From the NCBI GenBank assembly GCA_038232055.1, contig JBBSIN010000046.1, forward strand, positions 1 through 20,215: DNA of 20,215 bases, written 5' to 3'. Both the position numbers and the translations under genes were made by a program. Of this stretch, positions 8,874 through 14,618 are shown piece after piece (the stretch's first letter is position 1; every line of letters begins with the position of its first letter). The notes below the pieces were generated by a model that worked only from the letters and a program-made list of their open reading frames with translations, was not told the DNA's origin and did no database searches. The stretch comes from JBBSIN01 sp038232055 (GTDB lineage Bacteria; Actinomycetota; Actinomycetes; JADGOV01).

Positions 8874-8993
8874 CCGTTACCCCGTTCTCGGGCCGGCTCT
8901 GGTGCCGTTGGAGGAGATCGCCGGTCCGTCCCGGTGCCGTAGCAGGAGACCGCGCGCCGGGCTGGGCTCGGTCGGAGGGGCTGGGAGAAGGTG

Positions 8994-9491
8994 ATGGATA
9001 GCGGTCCGCCGGGGATTCGCCAGGCCCGCCCGGAAGACGTTCCGGAGGTCGTCGCCATGGTGCGCGAGCTCGCCGAGTACGAGCGCGCCGCCCACTTGGT
9101 CGACTCGGACGAGGATCGTTTCCGCACGGCGCTGTTCGGGCCCGAACCGAAAGTCTTCGCGCACGTGGCTGAGCACGAGGACGCCATCGCCGGGTTCGCC
9201 CTGTGGTTCGTCAACTTCTCGACCTGGACCGGCCGGCATGGCATCTACCTCGAGGACCTCTACGTCCGACCCGGCTTCCGCGGCCACGGCTACGGCCGGG
9301 CACTGCTCGCCGAACTCGCCGCGGTCGCGGTCGACCGCGGCTACCAACGGCTGGAGTGGTCGGTCCTCGACTGGAACGCTCCCGCTATCGATTTCTATCG
9401 CTCACTGGGCGCGGCCCCGATGGACGAGTGGTCGGTGTGGCGGATCGCCGGGGCAGCGCTGCCCGCGCTCGCGGGAGGAAATCGGCGGTAG
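8994..9491 (+). CDS. GNAT N-acetyltransferase, diamine/thialysine acetyltransferase-like
   Basis: A 165-aa acetyl-CoA-dependent transferase. It resembles the spermidine/spermine or thialysine acetyltransferase (SSAT) branch of GNAT: N-terminal IRQARPEDVPEVVAMVRELAEYE, the NFSTWTGRHGIYLEDLYV strand, the acetyl-CoA binding loop RPGFRGHGYGRALL and the C-terminal LEWSVLDWNAPAIDFYRSLGA. The LDWN.PAIDFY segment is characteristic of that branch. A polyamine or amino-acid side chain amine is the probable substrate, but this is inferred from family resemblance. ATG 8994 was preferred over GTG 8991 because GGAG (8984-8987) is then 6 nt away. It stands alone: 151 nt after sodN and 102 nt before rsbW. 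Confidence 0.88.
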   Translation: MDSGPPGIRQARPEDVPEVVAMVRELAEYERAAHLVDSDEDRFRTALFGPEPKVFAHVAEHEDAIAGFALWFVNFSTWTGRHGIYLEDLYVRPGFRGHGYGRALLAELAAVAVDRGYQRLEWSVLDWNAPAIDFYRSLGAAPMDEWSVWRIAGAALPALAGGNRR

Positions 9492-9513
9492 TCGCACCTC
9501 CCCGACGGCGCGG

Positions 9514-9519
9514 TACGCT
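9514..9519 (+). promoter_or_regulatory. possible -10 box (TACGCT) for rsbW-sigF
   Basis: TACGCT fits TANNNT and would start an mRNA near 9526, just before the leader hairpin at 9530-9563. I see no obvious SigF-type GTTT/GGGTA promoter here, so autoregulation by SigF is not supported by this sequence. Confidence 0.3.
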
Positions 9520-9529
9520 GACTCCTTCG

Positions 9530-9563
9530 CTCGACGGAGAGGCCAATCCCGGCTCCCGTCGAG
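9530..9563 (+). other. hairpin in the rsbW leader
   Basis: CTCGACGG (9530-9537) pairs perfectly with CCGTCGAG (9556-9563) across an 18-nt loop, giving an 8-bp GC-rich stem 30 nt before the TTG start of rsbW. It may be a 5'-UTR structure, or the terminator of the acetyltransferase gene; no T-run follows. Confidence 0.4.
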
Positions 9564-9593
9564 ATTGCAGGCGGCGGCCATGGGGAGCACTCG

Positions 9594-9995
9594 TTGACGG
9601 AGACGCCGAAGACGGCCGTGCGCGACGTGGTGTTGATCACTTTGCCGGCCGAGGGGGCGTACCTGTCGGTTCTCCGTACGGCGACCGCCGCACTCGCCGC
9701 CCGGCTGGACTTCACGCTCGACGACATCGAGGACCTGCGCATCGCGGTCGACGAGGCGTGCGCTCTGCTGCTGGCCACGACGGTGCCGGGGGCCGATCTG
9801 CAGTGCGAGTTCGAGCTGCTCGGCACGTCGATACAGGTACGGATCAGCGCACTGACAGAGAACGGCGTCGAGCCGGCCCGCGACACGTTCGCTTGGACGG
9901 TGCTGTCCGCTCTCGCCGGAGAGGTCGACAGCTCGGTCGACGCGGACCAACGGGTGTCCATCGTGCTGCGGAAGGCTCGGATGGTGCAGGCGTGA
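9594..9995 (+). CDS. rsbW: RsbW-type anti-sigma factor for SigF
   Basis: A 133-aa protein of the HATPase_c/RsbW anti-sigma family (UsfX in mycobacteria). The recognisable core is LDFTLDDIEDLRIAVDEACALLL, equivalent to the N-box, followed by strands and FAWTVLSALAGEVDSSVDADQ, a pattern shared with mycobacterial RsbW. A clear DxGxG ATP-lid motif is not visible, so ATP binding and kinase activity may be weak or divergent. The start is TTG 9594, supported by GGGGAG ending 6 nt upstream. The ATG at 9580 is out of frame. The stop overlaps the GTG start of sigF (GTGA), the classical arrangement of a partner-switching anti-sigma factor with its sigma factor. No anti-anti-sigma gene (rsbV) is nearby. 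Confidence 0.88.
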   Translation: MTETPKTAVRDVVLITLPAEGAYLSVLRTATAALAARLDFTLDDIEDLRIAVDEACALLLATTVPGADLQCEFELLGTSIQVRISALTENGVEPARDTFAWTVLSALAGEVDSSVDADQRVSIVLRKARMVQA

Positions 9996-10810
9996 CCGAG
10001 CCCACCATTCCGCTGGCCCGGTTGGCACCGACCCCCGATGAGGCGCGGACCGGACATGACCGCGCGAAGGCGCGCGAGCTCTTCGCTTCGCTCGCGAGCC
10101 AGTCCGACGCCGACCCGGCTCGAGCCCGCGTGCGCGACGGTCTCGTGGAGATGCATCTGCCGCTGGTGGAATATCTCGCTCGTCGCTTCCGCAACCGGGG
10201 TGAGCCGCTCGACGACCTCGTTCAGGTCGCGACCATCGGCCTTATCAAGGCGGTCGACCGTTTCGACCTGGAGCGAGGGGTGGAGTTCTCGACGTACGCG
10301 ACGCCGACGATCGTCGGCGAGATCAAGCGGCACTTCCGTGACAAGGGTTGGGCCATCCGGGTCCCGCGCCGGCTGCAGGAGCTCAAGCTGTCCCTCGCGA
10401 AGGCGACCAGCGAGCTGTCACAGCGCAACGGCCGAGCGCCGACGGTCGCCGAGCTGGCGGGTCATCTCAAGATGACCGAGGAGGAGGTTCTCGAAGGCCT
10501 GGAGTCGGCGAACGCCTACTCCGCCGTGTCCCTCGATGCACCGGACAGTGGCGACGACGAGAGTCACGCCGTCGTGGACACGCTCGGGATCACGGACGAG
10601 TCACTGGAGGGCGTGGAGTACCGGGAATCGCTCAAGCCGCTCCTCGAGCGGTTGCCGGCGCGGGAGAAGCGGATCCTGCTGCTGCGCTTCTTCGGCAACA
10701 TGACGCAGTCCCAGATCGCCGGCGAGCTCGGCATCTCGCAGATGCACGTCTCCCGCCTGCTCGCGCGCACGCTGGCACAGCTGCGTGAGGGACTGCTCGT
10801 CGAGGAGTAG
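9992..10810 (+). CDS. sigF: RNA polymerase sigma factor SigF/SigB family (group 3)
   Basis: A 272-aa alternative sigma factor. Region 2 is complete: LVEMHLPLVEYLARRFRNRGEPLDDLVQVATIGLIKAVDRFDLERG, then FSTYATPTIVGEIKRHFRDKGWAIRVPRRLQEL. Region 3 follows with APTVAELAGHLKMTEEEVLEGLE, and region 4 ends with LPAREKRILLLRFFGNMTQSQIAGELGISQMHVSRLLARTL, holding the helix-turn-helix. In actinobacteria this group controls stress, stationary-phase or differentiation genes. GTG 9992 overlaps the rsbW stop, so the sigma factor is translationally coupled to its inhibitor. The long N-terminal extension before region 2 (about 45 residues) is usual for the group. Confidence 0.95.
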   Translation: MTEPTIPLARLAPTPDEARTGHDRAKARELFASLASQSDADPARARVRDGLVEMHLPLVEYLARRFRNRGEPLDDLVQVATIGLIKAVDRFDLERGVEFSTYATPTIVGEIKRHFRDKGWAIRVPRRLQELKLSLAKATSELSQRNGRAPTVAELAGHLKMTEEEVLEGLESANAYSAVSLDAPDSGDDESHAVVDTLGITDESLEGVEYRESLKPLLERLPAREKRILLLRFFGNMTQSQIAGELGISQMHVSRLLARTLAQLREGLLVEE

Positions 10811-10870
10811 AGCGGCGGCCGCACGCTCGGCGGCCGCAGGCTGGACGCGCGCTCGCGGCCAGCGCGTCCG

Positions 10871-11272
10871 TCAGCGAAATGCGTCCCGCGCCGGCCGGTT
10901 GCCGAGAAGCAGCGCGAATACGGCGAGGGCAGGCCCGAGTACGGCTACCCCCGCGACGTACTGCTCGGCCCGCAGGAAGCTCCAGCCGACCGGCAGCGCC
11001 AGCAGCTGCGTGAGGATGACCGGCGTGAGCGCTGCCCGCCGCAGGCTGGCGACCCCACGGGCCAGCACCGCGAGAAGCACGGCGAACGCAATGCCCATGG
11101 CCGCCCCCGTCAGCGCGGTCGCGCGGTCCCCCGGTGCCCCAACCAGCCCACGGCCGAAGTAGACGGCGCACACGACGAGCAGCGCCGCGGCCTCGAGGGC
11201 GGTCACGACCGAGGCTTGTCGGACGGCGCGCGGGGGCCGGACGGCGCGCGGAGTCCGGGTGGCGCGCGTCAC
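10871..11272 (-). CDS. small membrane protein of unknown function
   Basis: A 133-aa protein with a basic N-terminus (TRATRTPRAVRPPRAVRQ) made by short DNA repeats. Four hydrophobic segments follow: VVTALEAAALLVVCAVYFGRG, ATALTGAAMGIAFAVLLAVLA, LTPVILTQLLALPVGWSFL and YVAGVAVLGPALAVFALLLG. It ends NRPARDAFR. I do not recognise a named family; it resembles the small integral membrane proteins often seen near sigma-factor or lipid genes in actinobacteria. The frame is open much further upstream, but GTG 11272 is best because TAGGGT (minus strand, 11281-11286) lies 8 nt before it as for leaderless genes, and longer versions would overlap the divergent kinase gene. It converges on sigF with a 60-bp gap. 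Confidence 0.7.
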   Translation of the reverse strand: MTRATRTPRAVRPPRAVRQASVVTALEAAALLVVCAVYFGRGLVGAPGDRATALTGAAMGIAFAVLLAVLARGVASLRRAALTPVILTQLLALPVGWSFLRAEQYVAGVAVLGPALAVFALLLGNRPARDAFR

Positions 11273-11280
11273 GAGCGCCG

Positions 11281-11299
11281 ACCCTACCGGCGGTACTCT
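11281..11299. promoter_or_regulatory. divergent pair of leaderless -10 boxes
   Basis: On the minus strand TAGGGT (11281-11286) sits 8 nt from GTG 11272. On the plus strand TACTCT (11294-11299) sits 7 nt from GTG 11307. Both fit TANNNT with leaderless spacing, and only 7 bp separate the two hexamers, so RNA polymerase could occupy only one direction at a time. Confidence 0.5.
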
Positions 11300-11306
11300 C
11301 CTTCTC

Positions 11307-12233
11307 GTGCGGGCGCTGCTCATCGTCAACCCCATGGCCACCGCCACATCACCTCGGGGACGCGACGTCCTGGTGCGCGCACTGGGCAGTGACCTCAAAC
11401 TGGACGTCGCGGAGACCCGACACCGCGCGCACGCCGTCGAGCTCGCCCGGCAGGCCGTTGCCGACGAGGTGGAGCTCGTCGTCACGTTGGGTGGCGACGG
11501 CACGGTCAACGAGGTCGTCAACGGACTGCTCGCCGACGGACCCGGCTCCGGAGTCCCGGCGCTCGCCGTCGTCCCGGGTGGCAGTACCAACGTCTTCGCG
11601 CGCACGCTCGGACTCTCCCGCGACCCGGTCGAGGCGACCTCGGAGCTTCTCGATGCGCTCCGCGAGGGACGCCGCCGAACGCTCGGCCTCGGCCGCACCG
11701 ACGACCGATGGTTCACGTTCTGCGCGGGCATGGGGCTCGACGCCGAGGTCGTTCGAGAGGTCGAGCGCCGCCGTGGTAGCGGGGCAAACGGTACACCGAT
11801 GCTCTATGTGCGGACCGCGGTCCGCACATTCTTCACCGGCACCGACCGCCGGCACCCAGCCTTGCGCCTGTCATGGCCGGGCGGCGAGCCCGTGGACGAT
11901 CTCTTCCTCGGCATCGTTTCGAACTCCACGCCGTGGACGTACGTCGGCGCCAGGCCGGTCCAGCCGACACCTCGGGCCTCGTTCCACACCGGTCTGGAGT
12001 TGCTCGCCCTCCGTCGGATCCGAACGCTCACCGCACTGCGCGTCGTACGCCGGATGACCATGCGAGGCGCCGCTCCGCCACGTGGCAGGTCAGTCGTGAC
12101 GGTGTCCGATGCCGCCGAGCTGACGCTGACCGCAGATCGCCCGGTCGCGGTGCAGGTCGACGGCGACTACGTCGGCGAGCGAAAGAGCGTACGTTTTCGC
12201 TCCGTTCCGGACGCGCTGACGGTTATCGCCTGA
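11307..12233 (+). CDS. diacylglycerol kinase-like lipid kinase (DagK/YegS family)
   Basis: A 308-aa protein with the DAGK catalytic fold. The nucleotide-binding signature is VVTLGGDGTVNEVVNGLL, preceded by LIVNPMATATS and followed by PALAVVPGGSTNVFARTLGL, all typical of bacterial DgkB/YegS-like kinases. The C-terminal beta-sandwich ends with VAVQVDGDYVGERKSVRFRSVPDALTVI, as in this family. It probably phosphorylates a membrane lipid such as diacylglycerol with ATP; sphingosine-kinase-like or other lipid substrates are possible. GTG 11307 was chosen because it aligns with the start of the domain and with the leaderless -10 box; an upstream in-frame GTG/ATG would enter the divergent gene. Its neighbour on the right is whiB1, an arrangement I recall from other actinomycetes. 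Confidence 0.9.
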   Translation: MRALLIVNPMATATSPRGRDVLVRALGSDLKLDVAETRHRAHAVELARQAVADEVELVVTLGGDGTVNEVVNGLLADGPGSGVPALAVVPGGSTNVFARTLGLSRDPVEATSELLDALREGRRRTLGLGRTDDRWFTFCAGMGLDAEVVREVERRRGSGANGTPMLYVRTAVRTFFTGTDRRHPALRLSWPGGEPVDDLFLGIVSNSTPWTYVGARPVQPTPRASFHTGLELLALRRIRTLTALRVVRRMTMRGAAPPRGRSVVTVSDAAELTLTADRPVAVQVDGDYVGERKSVRFRSVPDALTVIA

Positions 12234-12239
12234 TCCGGC

Positions 12240-12273
12240 GGCGCGGATACCGGCACGGCGCGGATACCGGCAC
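12240..12273 (+). repeat. 17-bp perfect tandem duplication after the lipid kinase gene
   Basis: GGCGCGGATACCGGCAC occurs at 12240-12256 and immediately again at 12257-12273, beginning 7 nt after the kinase stop. Nothing coding is seen in it. Confidence 0.85.
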
Positions 12274-12300
12274 ACTTCCGCTCAAGTGACGAATGGGTGT

Positions 12301-12327
12301 GAGTCGCGACACACTACGTCGCGGCTC
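12301..12327 (+). terminator. strong hairpin, likely terminator of the lipid kinase gene
   Basis: GAGTCGCGAC (12301-12310) pairs with GTCGCGGCTC (12318-12327) over a 7-nt loop: 10 bp with one G-U pair. Only TTG follows, so it is a U-poor terminator of the kind common in actinobacteria. Confidence 0.55.
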
Positions 12328-12394
12328 TTGCCAGCACCGCGTCAGGCTGTAAGGGTGGAGCCAGACGGGCGAACAAGCCTTGAGCAGCTGGTGG

Positions 12395-12418
12395 AGCCGG
12401 CAGATAGGGCTGGCTTTT
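12395..12418 (+). terminator. second hairpin with T-run in the whiB upstream region
   Basis: AGCCGGC (12395-12401) pairs with GCTGGCT (12409-12415) over a 7-nt loop (one G-U pair), followed by TTT (12416-12418) after the stem's final T. It looks like an intrinsic terminator on the plus strand, although a terminator-like hairpin already lies 68 bp earlier. It could end read-through or a small unannotated RNA. Confidence 0.4.
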
Positions 12419-12440
12419 CCGTTGGTTCTTTGGCCCTGCT

Positions 12441-12456
12441 AGTGAACGGATTCACA
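12441..12456. promoter_or_regulatory. CRP-type operator upstream of whiB1
   Basis: AGTGAACGGATTCACA is a perfect GTGA-N6-TCAC dyad, the core of the CRP/cAMP-receptor consensus used by mycobacterial and other actinobacterial Crp. Its centre is about 97 bp before the whiB start. The A/T-rich CATATA (12483-12488) downstream could be part of the -10 region, which would put the site at roughly -45 to -50. whiB1 of M. tuberculosis is known to be controlled by CRP, so the site fits the gene. Confidence 0.65.
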
Positions 12457-12545
12457 AATCTTCCCCGCCGCGACGCGGCCCCCATATAGGACGTACCACG
12501 CGAGCGACGGCTGACCCCTTCGCTCGGGAGACGAAGGAGGACCGC

Positions 12546-12791
12546 ATGGACTGGCGCCACCGGGCAGCCTGCCGTGACGAGGACCCCGAACTATTCTTTC
12601 CGATCGGCACGACCGGTCCGGCCGTGCTGCAGATCGAGGATGCCAAGTCGGTCTGTCGGCGCTGCGACGTCCGAGACGAGTGCCTGGCGTGGGCGATGGA
12701 GAGCGGCCAGGACTCCGGCGTATGGGGAGGCCTGTCCGAAGATGAGCGCCGCGCACTGAAGCGGCGTACCCGGGTGGGCGTCCGCGCCTAG
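12546..12791 (+). CDS. whiB1: WhiB-family iron-sulfur transcription factor, WhiB1/WblE type
   Basis: An 81-aa Wbl protein. The four cluster-binding cysteines are Cys9, Cys37, Cys40 and Cys46 (C-x27-C-x2-C-x5-C), which hold a 4Fe-4S cluster that reacts with nitric oxide. The GVWGG turn is at 58-62 and a basic tail (ALKRRTRVGVRA) binds DNA. The start MDWRHRAACRDEDPELFFPIG and the spacing match WhiB1 of mycobacteria and WblE of Streptomyces closely; WhiB1 binds region 4 of the primary sigma factor. The ATG start has AAGGAGG 5 nt upstream. A CRP-type operator lies about 90 bp upstream. The gene is usually essential in mycobacteria. Confidence 0.94.
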   Translation: MDWRHRAACRDEDPELFFPIGTTGPAVLQIEDAKSVCRRCDVRDECLAWAMESGQDSGVWGGLSEDERRALKRRTRVGVRA

Positions 12792-12859
12792 CCCGAGTCG
12801 AGTTGGGGTTAGTTGTCCCCAGGCCGACTAGTCGAGCTGGTTTCTGTCACAGCGTGGCA

Positions 12860-12865
12860 TAGTAT
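12860..12865 (+). promoter_or_regulatory. probable -10 box (TAGTAT) of the HNH gene
   Basis: TAGTAT lies 7 nt before ATG 12873, the leaderless spacing seen at other genes here. Its last base is the first base of the LexA-type box, so repressor binding would cover the transcription start. Confidence 0.55.
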
Positions 12866-12880
12866 CGAACACATGTTCGA
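12865..12880. promoter_or_regulatory. LexA-binding SOS box overlapping the HNH gene start codon
   Basis: TCGAACACATGTTCGA is an exact match to the actinobacterial SOS box TCGAAC-N4-GTTCGA: both 6-bp half-sites are perfect. It spans the end of the -10 box, the predicted transcription start and the ATG at 12873. A bound LexA dimer would block initiation, so the gene should be induced by DNA damage. Confidence 0.8.
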
Positions 12881-14075
12881 AGGTGAGCCCGACCCGGCGC
12901 TGGCTGCAAAGTTGGCTGTGGCCGACGTCACTCGCCTCGACGGAGACGCCCTGGTCAACTACCTCCGCGCCACGCACCGGCTTCTCGCCTGGGTGCAGGC
13001 TCTGCAGCTCGACGCCGTCACCGAGCTGGCCTATCGCGACGACCACGACCGCCGCACCGACACGGTGGACGAGTTCGCCGCTGCCCAACTGGCCGCCGCG
13101 CTGACCCTGTCGGGGTGGAGCGCGGACCGGCTGCAATCGACCGCGCTCGGCCTGGAGCACCTTCCCGGCACCAAGGCCGCCCTTCGCGCCGGCACGCTGG
13201 ACCTCCCCAGGGCGCAGGTCATCGCCGAGGCCACCATGAGTCTCGAGGAGGCCACCGCTCGCGCTGTGGAGGACCGCGTGCTACCCCACGCCGGCCAGCA
13301 GACCCGTGCCCAGCTCGACCGCTCGCTCACCCGCGCGGTGCACGCACTGGCACCGGTGACCATGGTGGAGCAGGCCCAGGTCGCCGCCGAGGACCGATGC
13401 ACCTGGCTGACTCACGACGGCACCGGCGCCAGCACCTTCGCCGTTCGCGGACCCACCCACGACGTGCTTCGGCTGCACGCCGCCGTCGACGCGGTCGCTC
13501 GCACCCTCGAGTTGGCCAGCGGCAGCCTGGACCAACGCCGCTTCGACGCCTGCACCCACGTCGCCAACGCCATCCTCGACCACCCCGAGCTGCCCAGCAC
13601 CCGGTTCGGGTCACCCGGTCTGGTGCTGCTCACAACGCCAGGGCAGCCCGCCGAGCTGCTTGGCGCCGGGCCCGTGACCGACAACGTGGCCGCACGCCTC
13701 ATCGACGACCCGCACTGCCGAGTGGTGCCCGCCACCCCAGCGCCCAAGCCGCCCTGCCAACACGAGCATGACCCCGGCTACTCGGTGCCGGCGACGACCG
13801 CCCGGCACGTCATCCTCCGCGACCGAACCTGTCGCTTCCCGGGATGTCGCCAACCTGCGCACCGCTGTGACATGGACCACACCACGCCCTACCCCGTCGG
13901 TCCGACCTGTGCCTGCAACCTCGGGGCGCTGTGCCGCCACCATCACCGCCTCAAGACCCTCGGCGGCTGGAAGCTCGAGCAGCCCACTCCCGGCCACTTC
14001 ACGTGGACCGCTCCCACCGGCCACCACTACCGGGTCGCGCCCGACGACGAGGACGCCTGGCCCGATACCGGATAG
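12873..14075 (+). CDS. DUF222 (13E12 repeat family) HNH endonuclease-domain protein
   Basis: A 400-aa protein with the actinobacterial DUF222 helical domain in its N-terminal two thirds (LRATHRLLAWVQALQLDAVTELAYR and onward) and a C-terminal HNH nuclease domain. The latter shows RDRTCRFPGCRQPAHRCDMDH (zinc-type cysteines, DxDH at 333-336), then TPYPVGPTCACNLGALCRHHHRLKT. This is the usual DUF222-HNH layout, probably a DNA nuclease with a beta-beta-alpha-metal fold; the true substrate is not known. Such proteins occur as many dispersed copies in mycobacterial and related genomes, and some behave like mobile or repeat genes. ATG 12873 was chosen over the upstream GTG 12813: it fits the leaderless -10 box and the family start. 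The perfect LexA box on the start codon predicts SOS induction. A 14-bp tandem array follows its stop. Confidence 0.9.
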   Translation: MFEGEPDPALAAKLAVADVTRLDGDALVNYLRATHRLLAWVQALQLDAVTELAYRDDHDRRTDTVDEFAAAQLAAALTLSGWSADRLQSTALGLEHLPGTKAALRAGTLDLPRAQVIAEATMSLEEATARAVEDRVLPHAGQQTRAQLDRSLTRAVHALAPVTMVEQAQVAAEDRCTWLTHDGTGASTFAVRGPTHDVLRLHAAVDAVARTLELASGSLDQRRFDACTHVANAILDHPELPSTRFGSPGLVLLTTPGQPAELLGAGPVTDNVAARLIDDPHCRVVPATPAPKPPCQHEHDPGYSVPATTARHVILRDRTCRFPGCRQPAHRCDMDHTTPYPVGPTCACNLGALCRHHHRLKTLGGWKLEQPTPGHFTWTAPTGHHYRVAPDDEDAWPDTG

Positions 14076-14088
14076 CCGCGGCGGGCCT

Positions 14089-14172
14089 AGGAGGCCGGCA
14101 CCAGGCGGCCAGGACCAGGCGGCCAGGACCAGGCGGCCAGGACCAGGCGGCCAGCTCCAGGCGGTCAGGACC
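14089..14172 (+). repeat. 14-bp tandem array after the HNH gene
   Basis: Six head-to-tail units of AGGCGGCCAGGACC: a degenerate copy (14089-14102), three perfect copies (14103-14144) and two variants (14145-14158 with CTCC, 14159-14172 with one T). The period is not a multiple of three and the array is intergenic, beginning 13 nt after the HNH stop, so it is a non-coding minisatellite. Confidence 0.9.
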
Positions 14173-14243
14173 ATGGACCTGTCCCGACACGAGCTGGGCT
14201 CCGTGACCAGCGGTCCGTGTCCTCCGGGCGCGGCGGTCTCGAC

Positions 14244-14272
14244 GGACAACGCCGGACGTGCTTTCATACGGT
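14244..14272 (+). promoter_or_regulatory. possible promoter of the DUF3311-symporter operon
   Basis: GGACAA (14244-14249) and TACGGT (14267-14272) are spaced 17 bp apart as a -35/-10 pair and would start transcription near 14279, just before GGGAGG and ATG 14304. The -35 match is poor. Confidence 0.3.
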
Positions 14273-14303
14273 CGGCTCACGGGACCTCTAGGGAGGTTTT
14301 GCC

Positions 14304-14618
14304 ATGGCGGCGCCCATCGACCCGGCTACCCGCACCAGCCGGGTGAAGAACCGCTGGTGGTACGTCCTGCTGCTCCCGCCCTACGTCGGGACGCTATGGC
14401 TGCCGTTCTACGCGAAAAAGGAGCCGCGGCTCTTCGGCTTCCCCTTCTTCTACTGGTGGCAATTCCTCTGGGTCATCTTCGGCGTGGCGCTCACCGCGAT
14501 CGTCTATGTGCTGACGACCCAAAGCGACGCCCCGAACTCCGGCCGCGCCGGGCCGGTTTCGCCGGGTAGGCAGCGCCCGTCGGCCGGTCGGGATGGCTCC
14601 GTGGCGGCGGATCGATGA
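14304..14618 (+). CDS. DUF3311 membrane protein, partner of the symporter
   Basis: A 104-aa protein with two hydrophobic segments: NRWWYVLLLPPYVGTLWLPFY (about residues 17-37) and WWQFLWVIFGVALTAIVYVLTT (about 51-72). This is the DUF3311 pattern of small proteins encoded beside sodium:solute symporters. The charged tail SGRAGPVSPGRQRPSAGRDGS is probably cytoplasmic and disordered. The start ATG 14304 has GGGAGG 7 nt upstream. The stop overlaps the symporter start (ATGA), indicating translational coupling and probably a two-subunit transporter, much as DUF485 proteins pair with acetate permease ActP. The exact function is unproven. Confidence 0.88.
   Translation: MAAPIDPATRTSRVKNRWWYVLLLPPYVGTLWLPFYAKKEPRLFGFPFFYWWQFLWVIFGVALTAIVYVLTTQSDAPNSGRAGPVSPGRQRPSAGRDGSVAADR

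Noticed and set aside
8387..9244. Extension of sodX upstream through sodN and the GNAT gene
   Set aside because: The open frame continues, but the upstream part is antisense to sodN and the acetyltransferase and has no protease features. GTG 8386 gives a family-sized SodX.
12286..12489. A 67-codon frame in the whiB upstream region
   Set aside because: It covers two hairpins and the CRP-type site, lacks a ribosome-binding site and recognisable sequence, and ends just before the whiB leader. Regulatory DNA is the better explanation.
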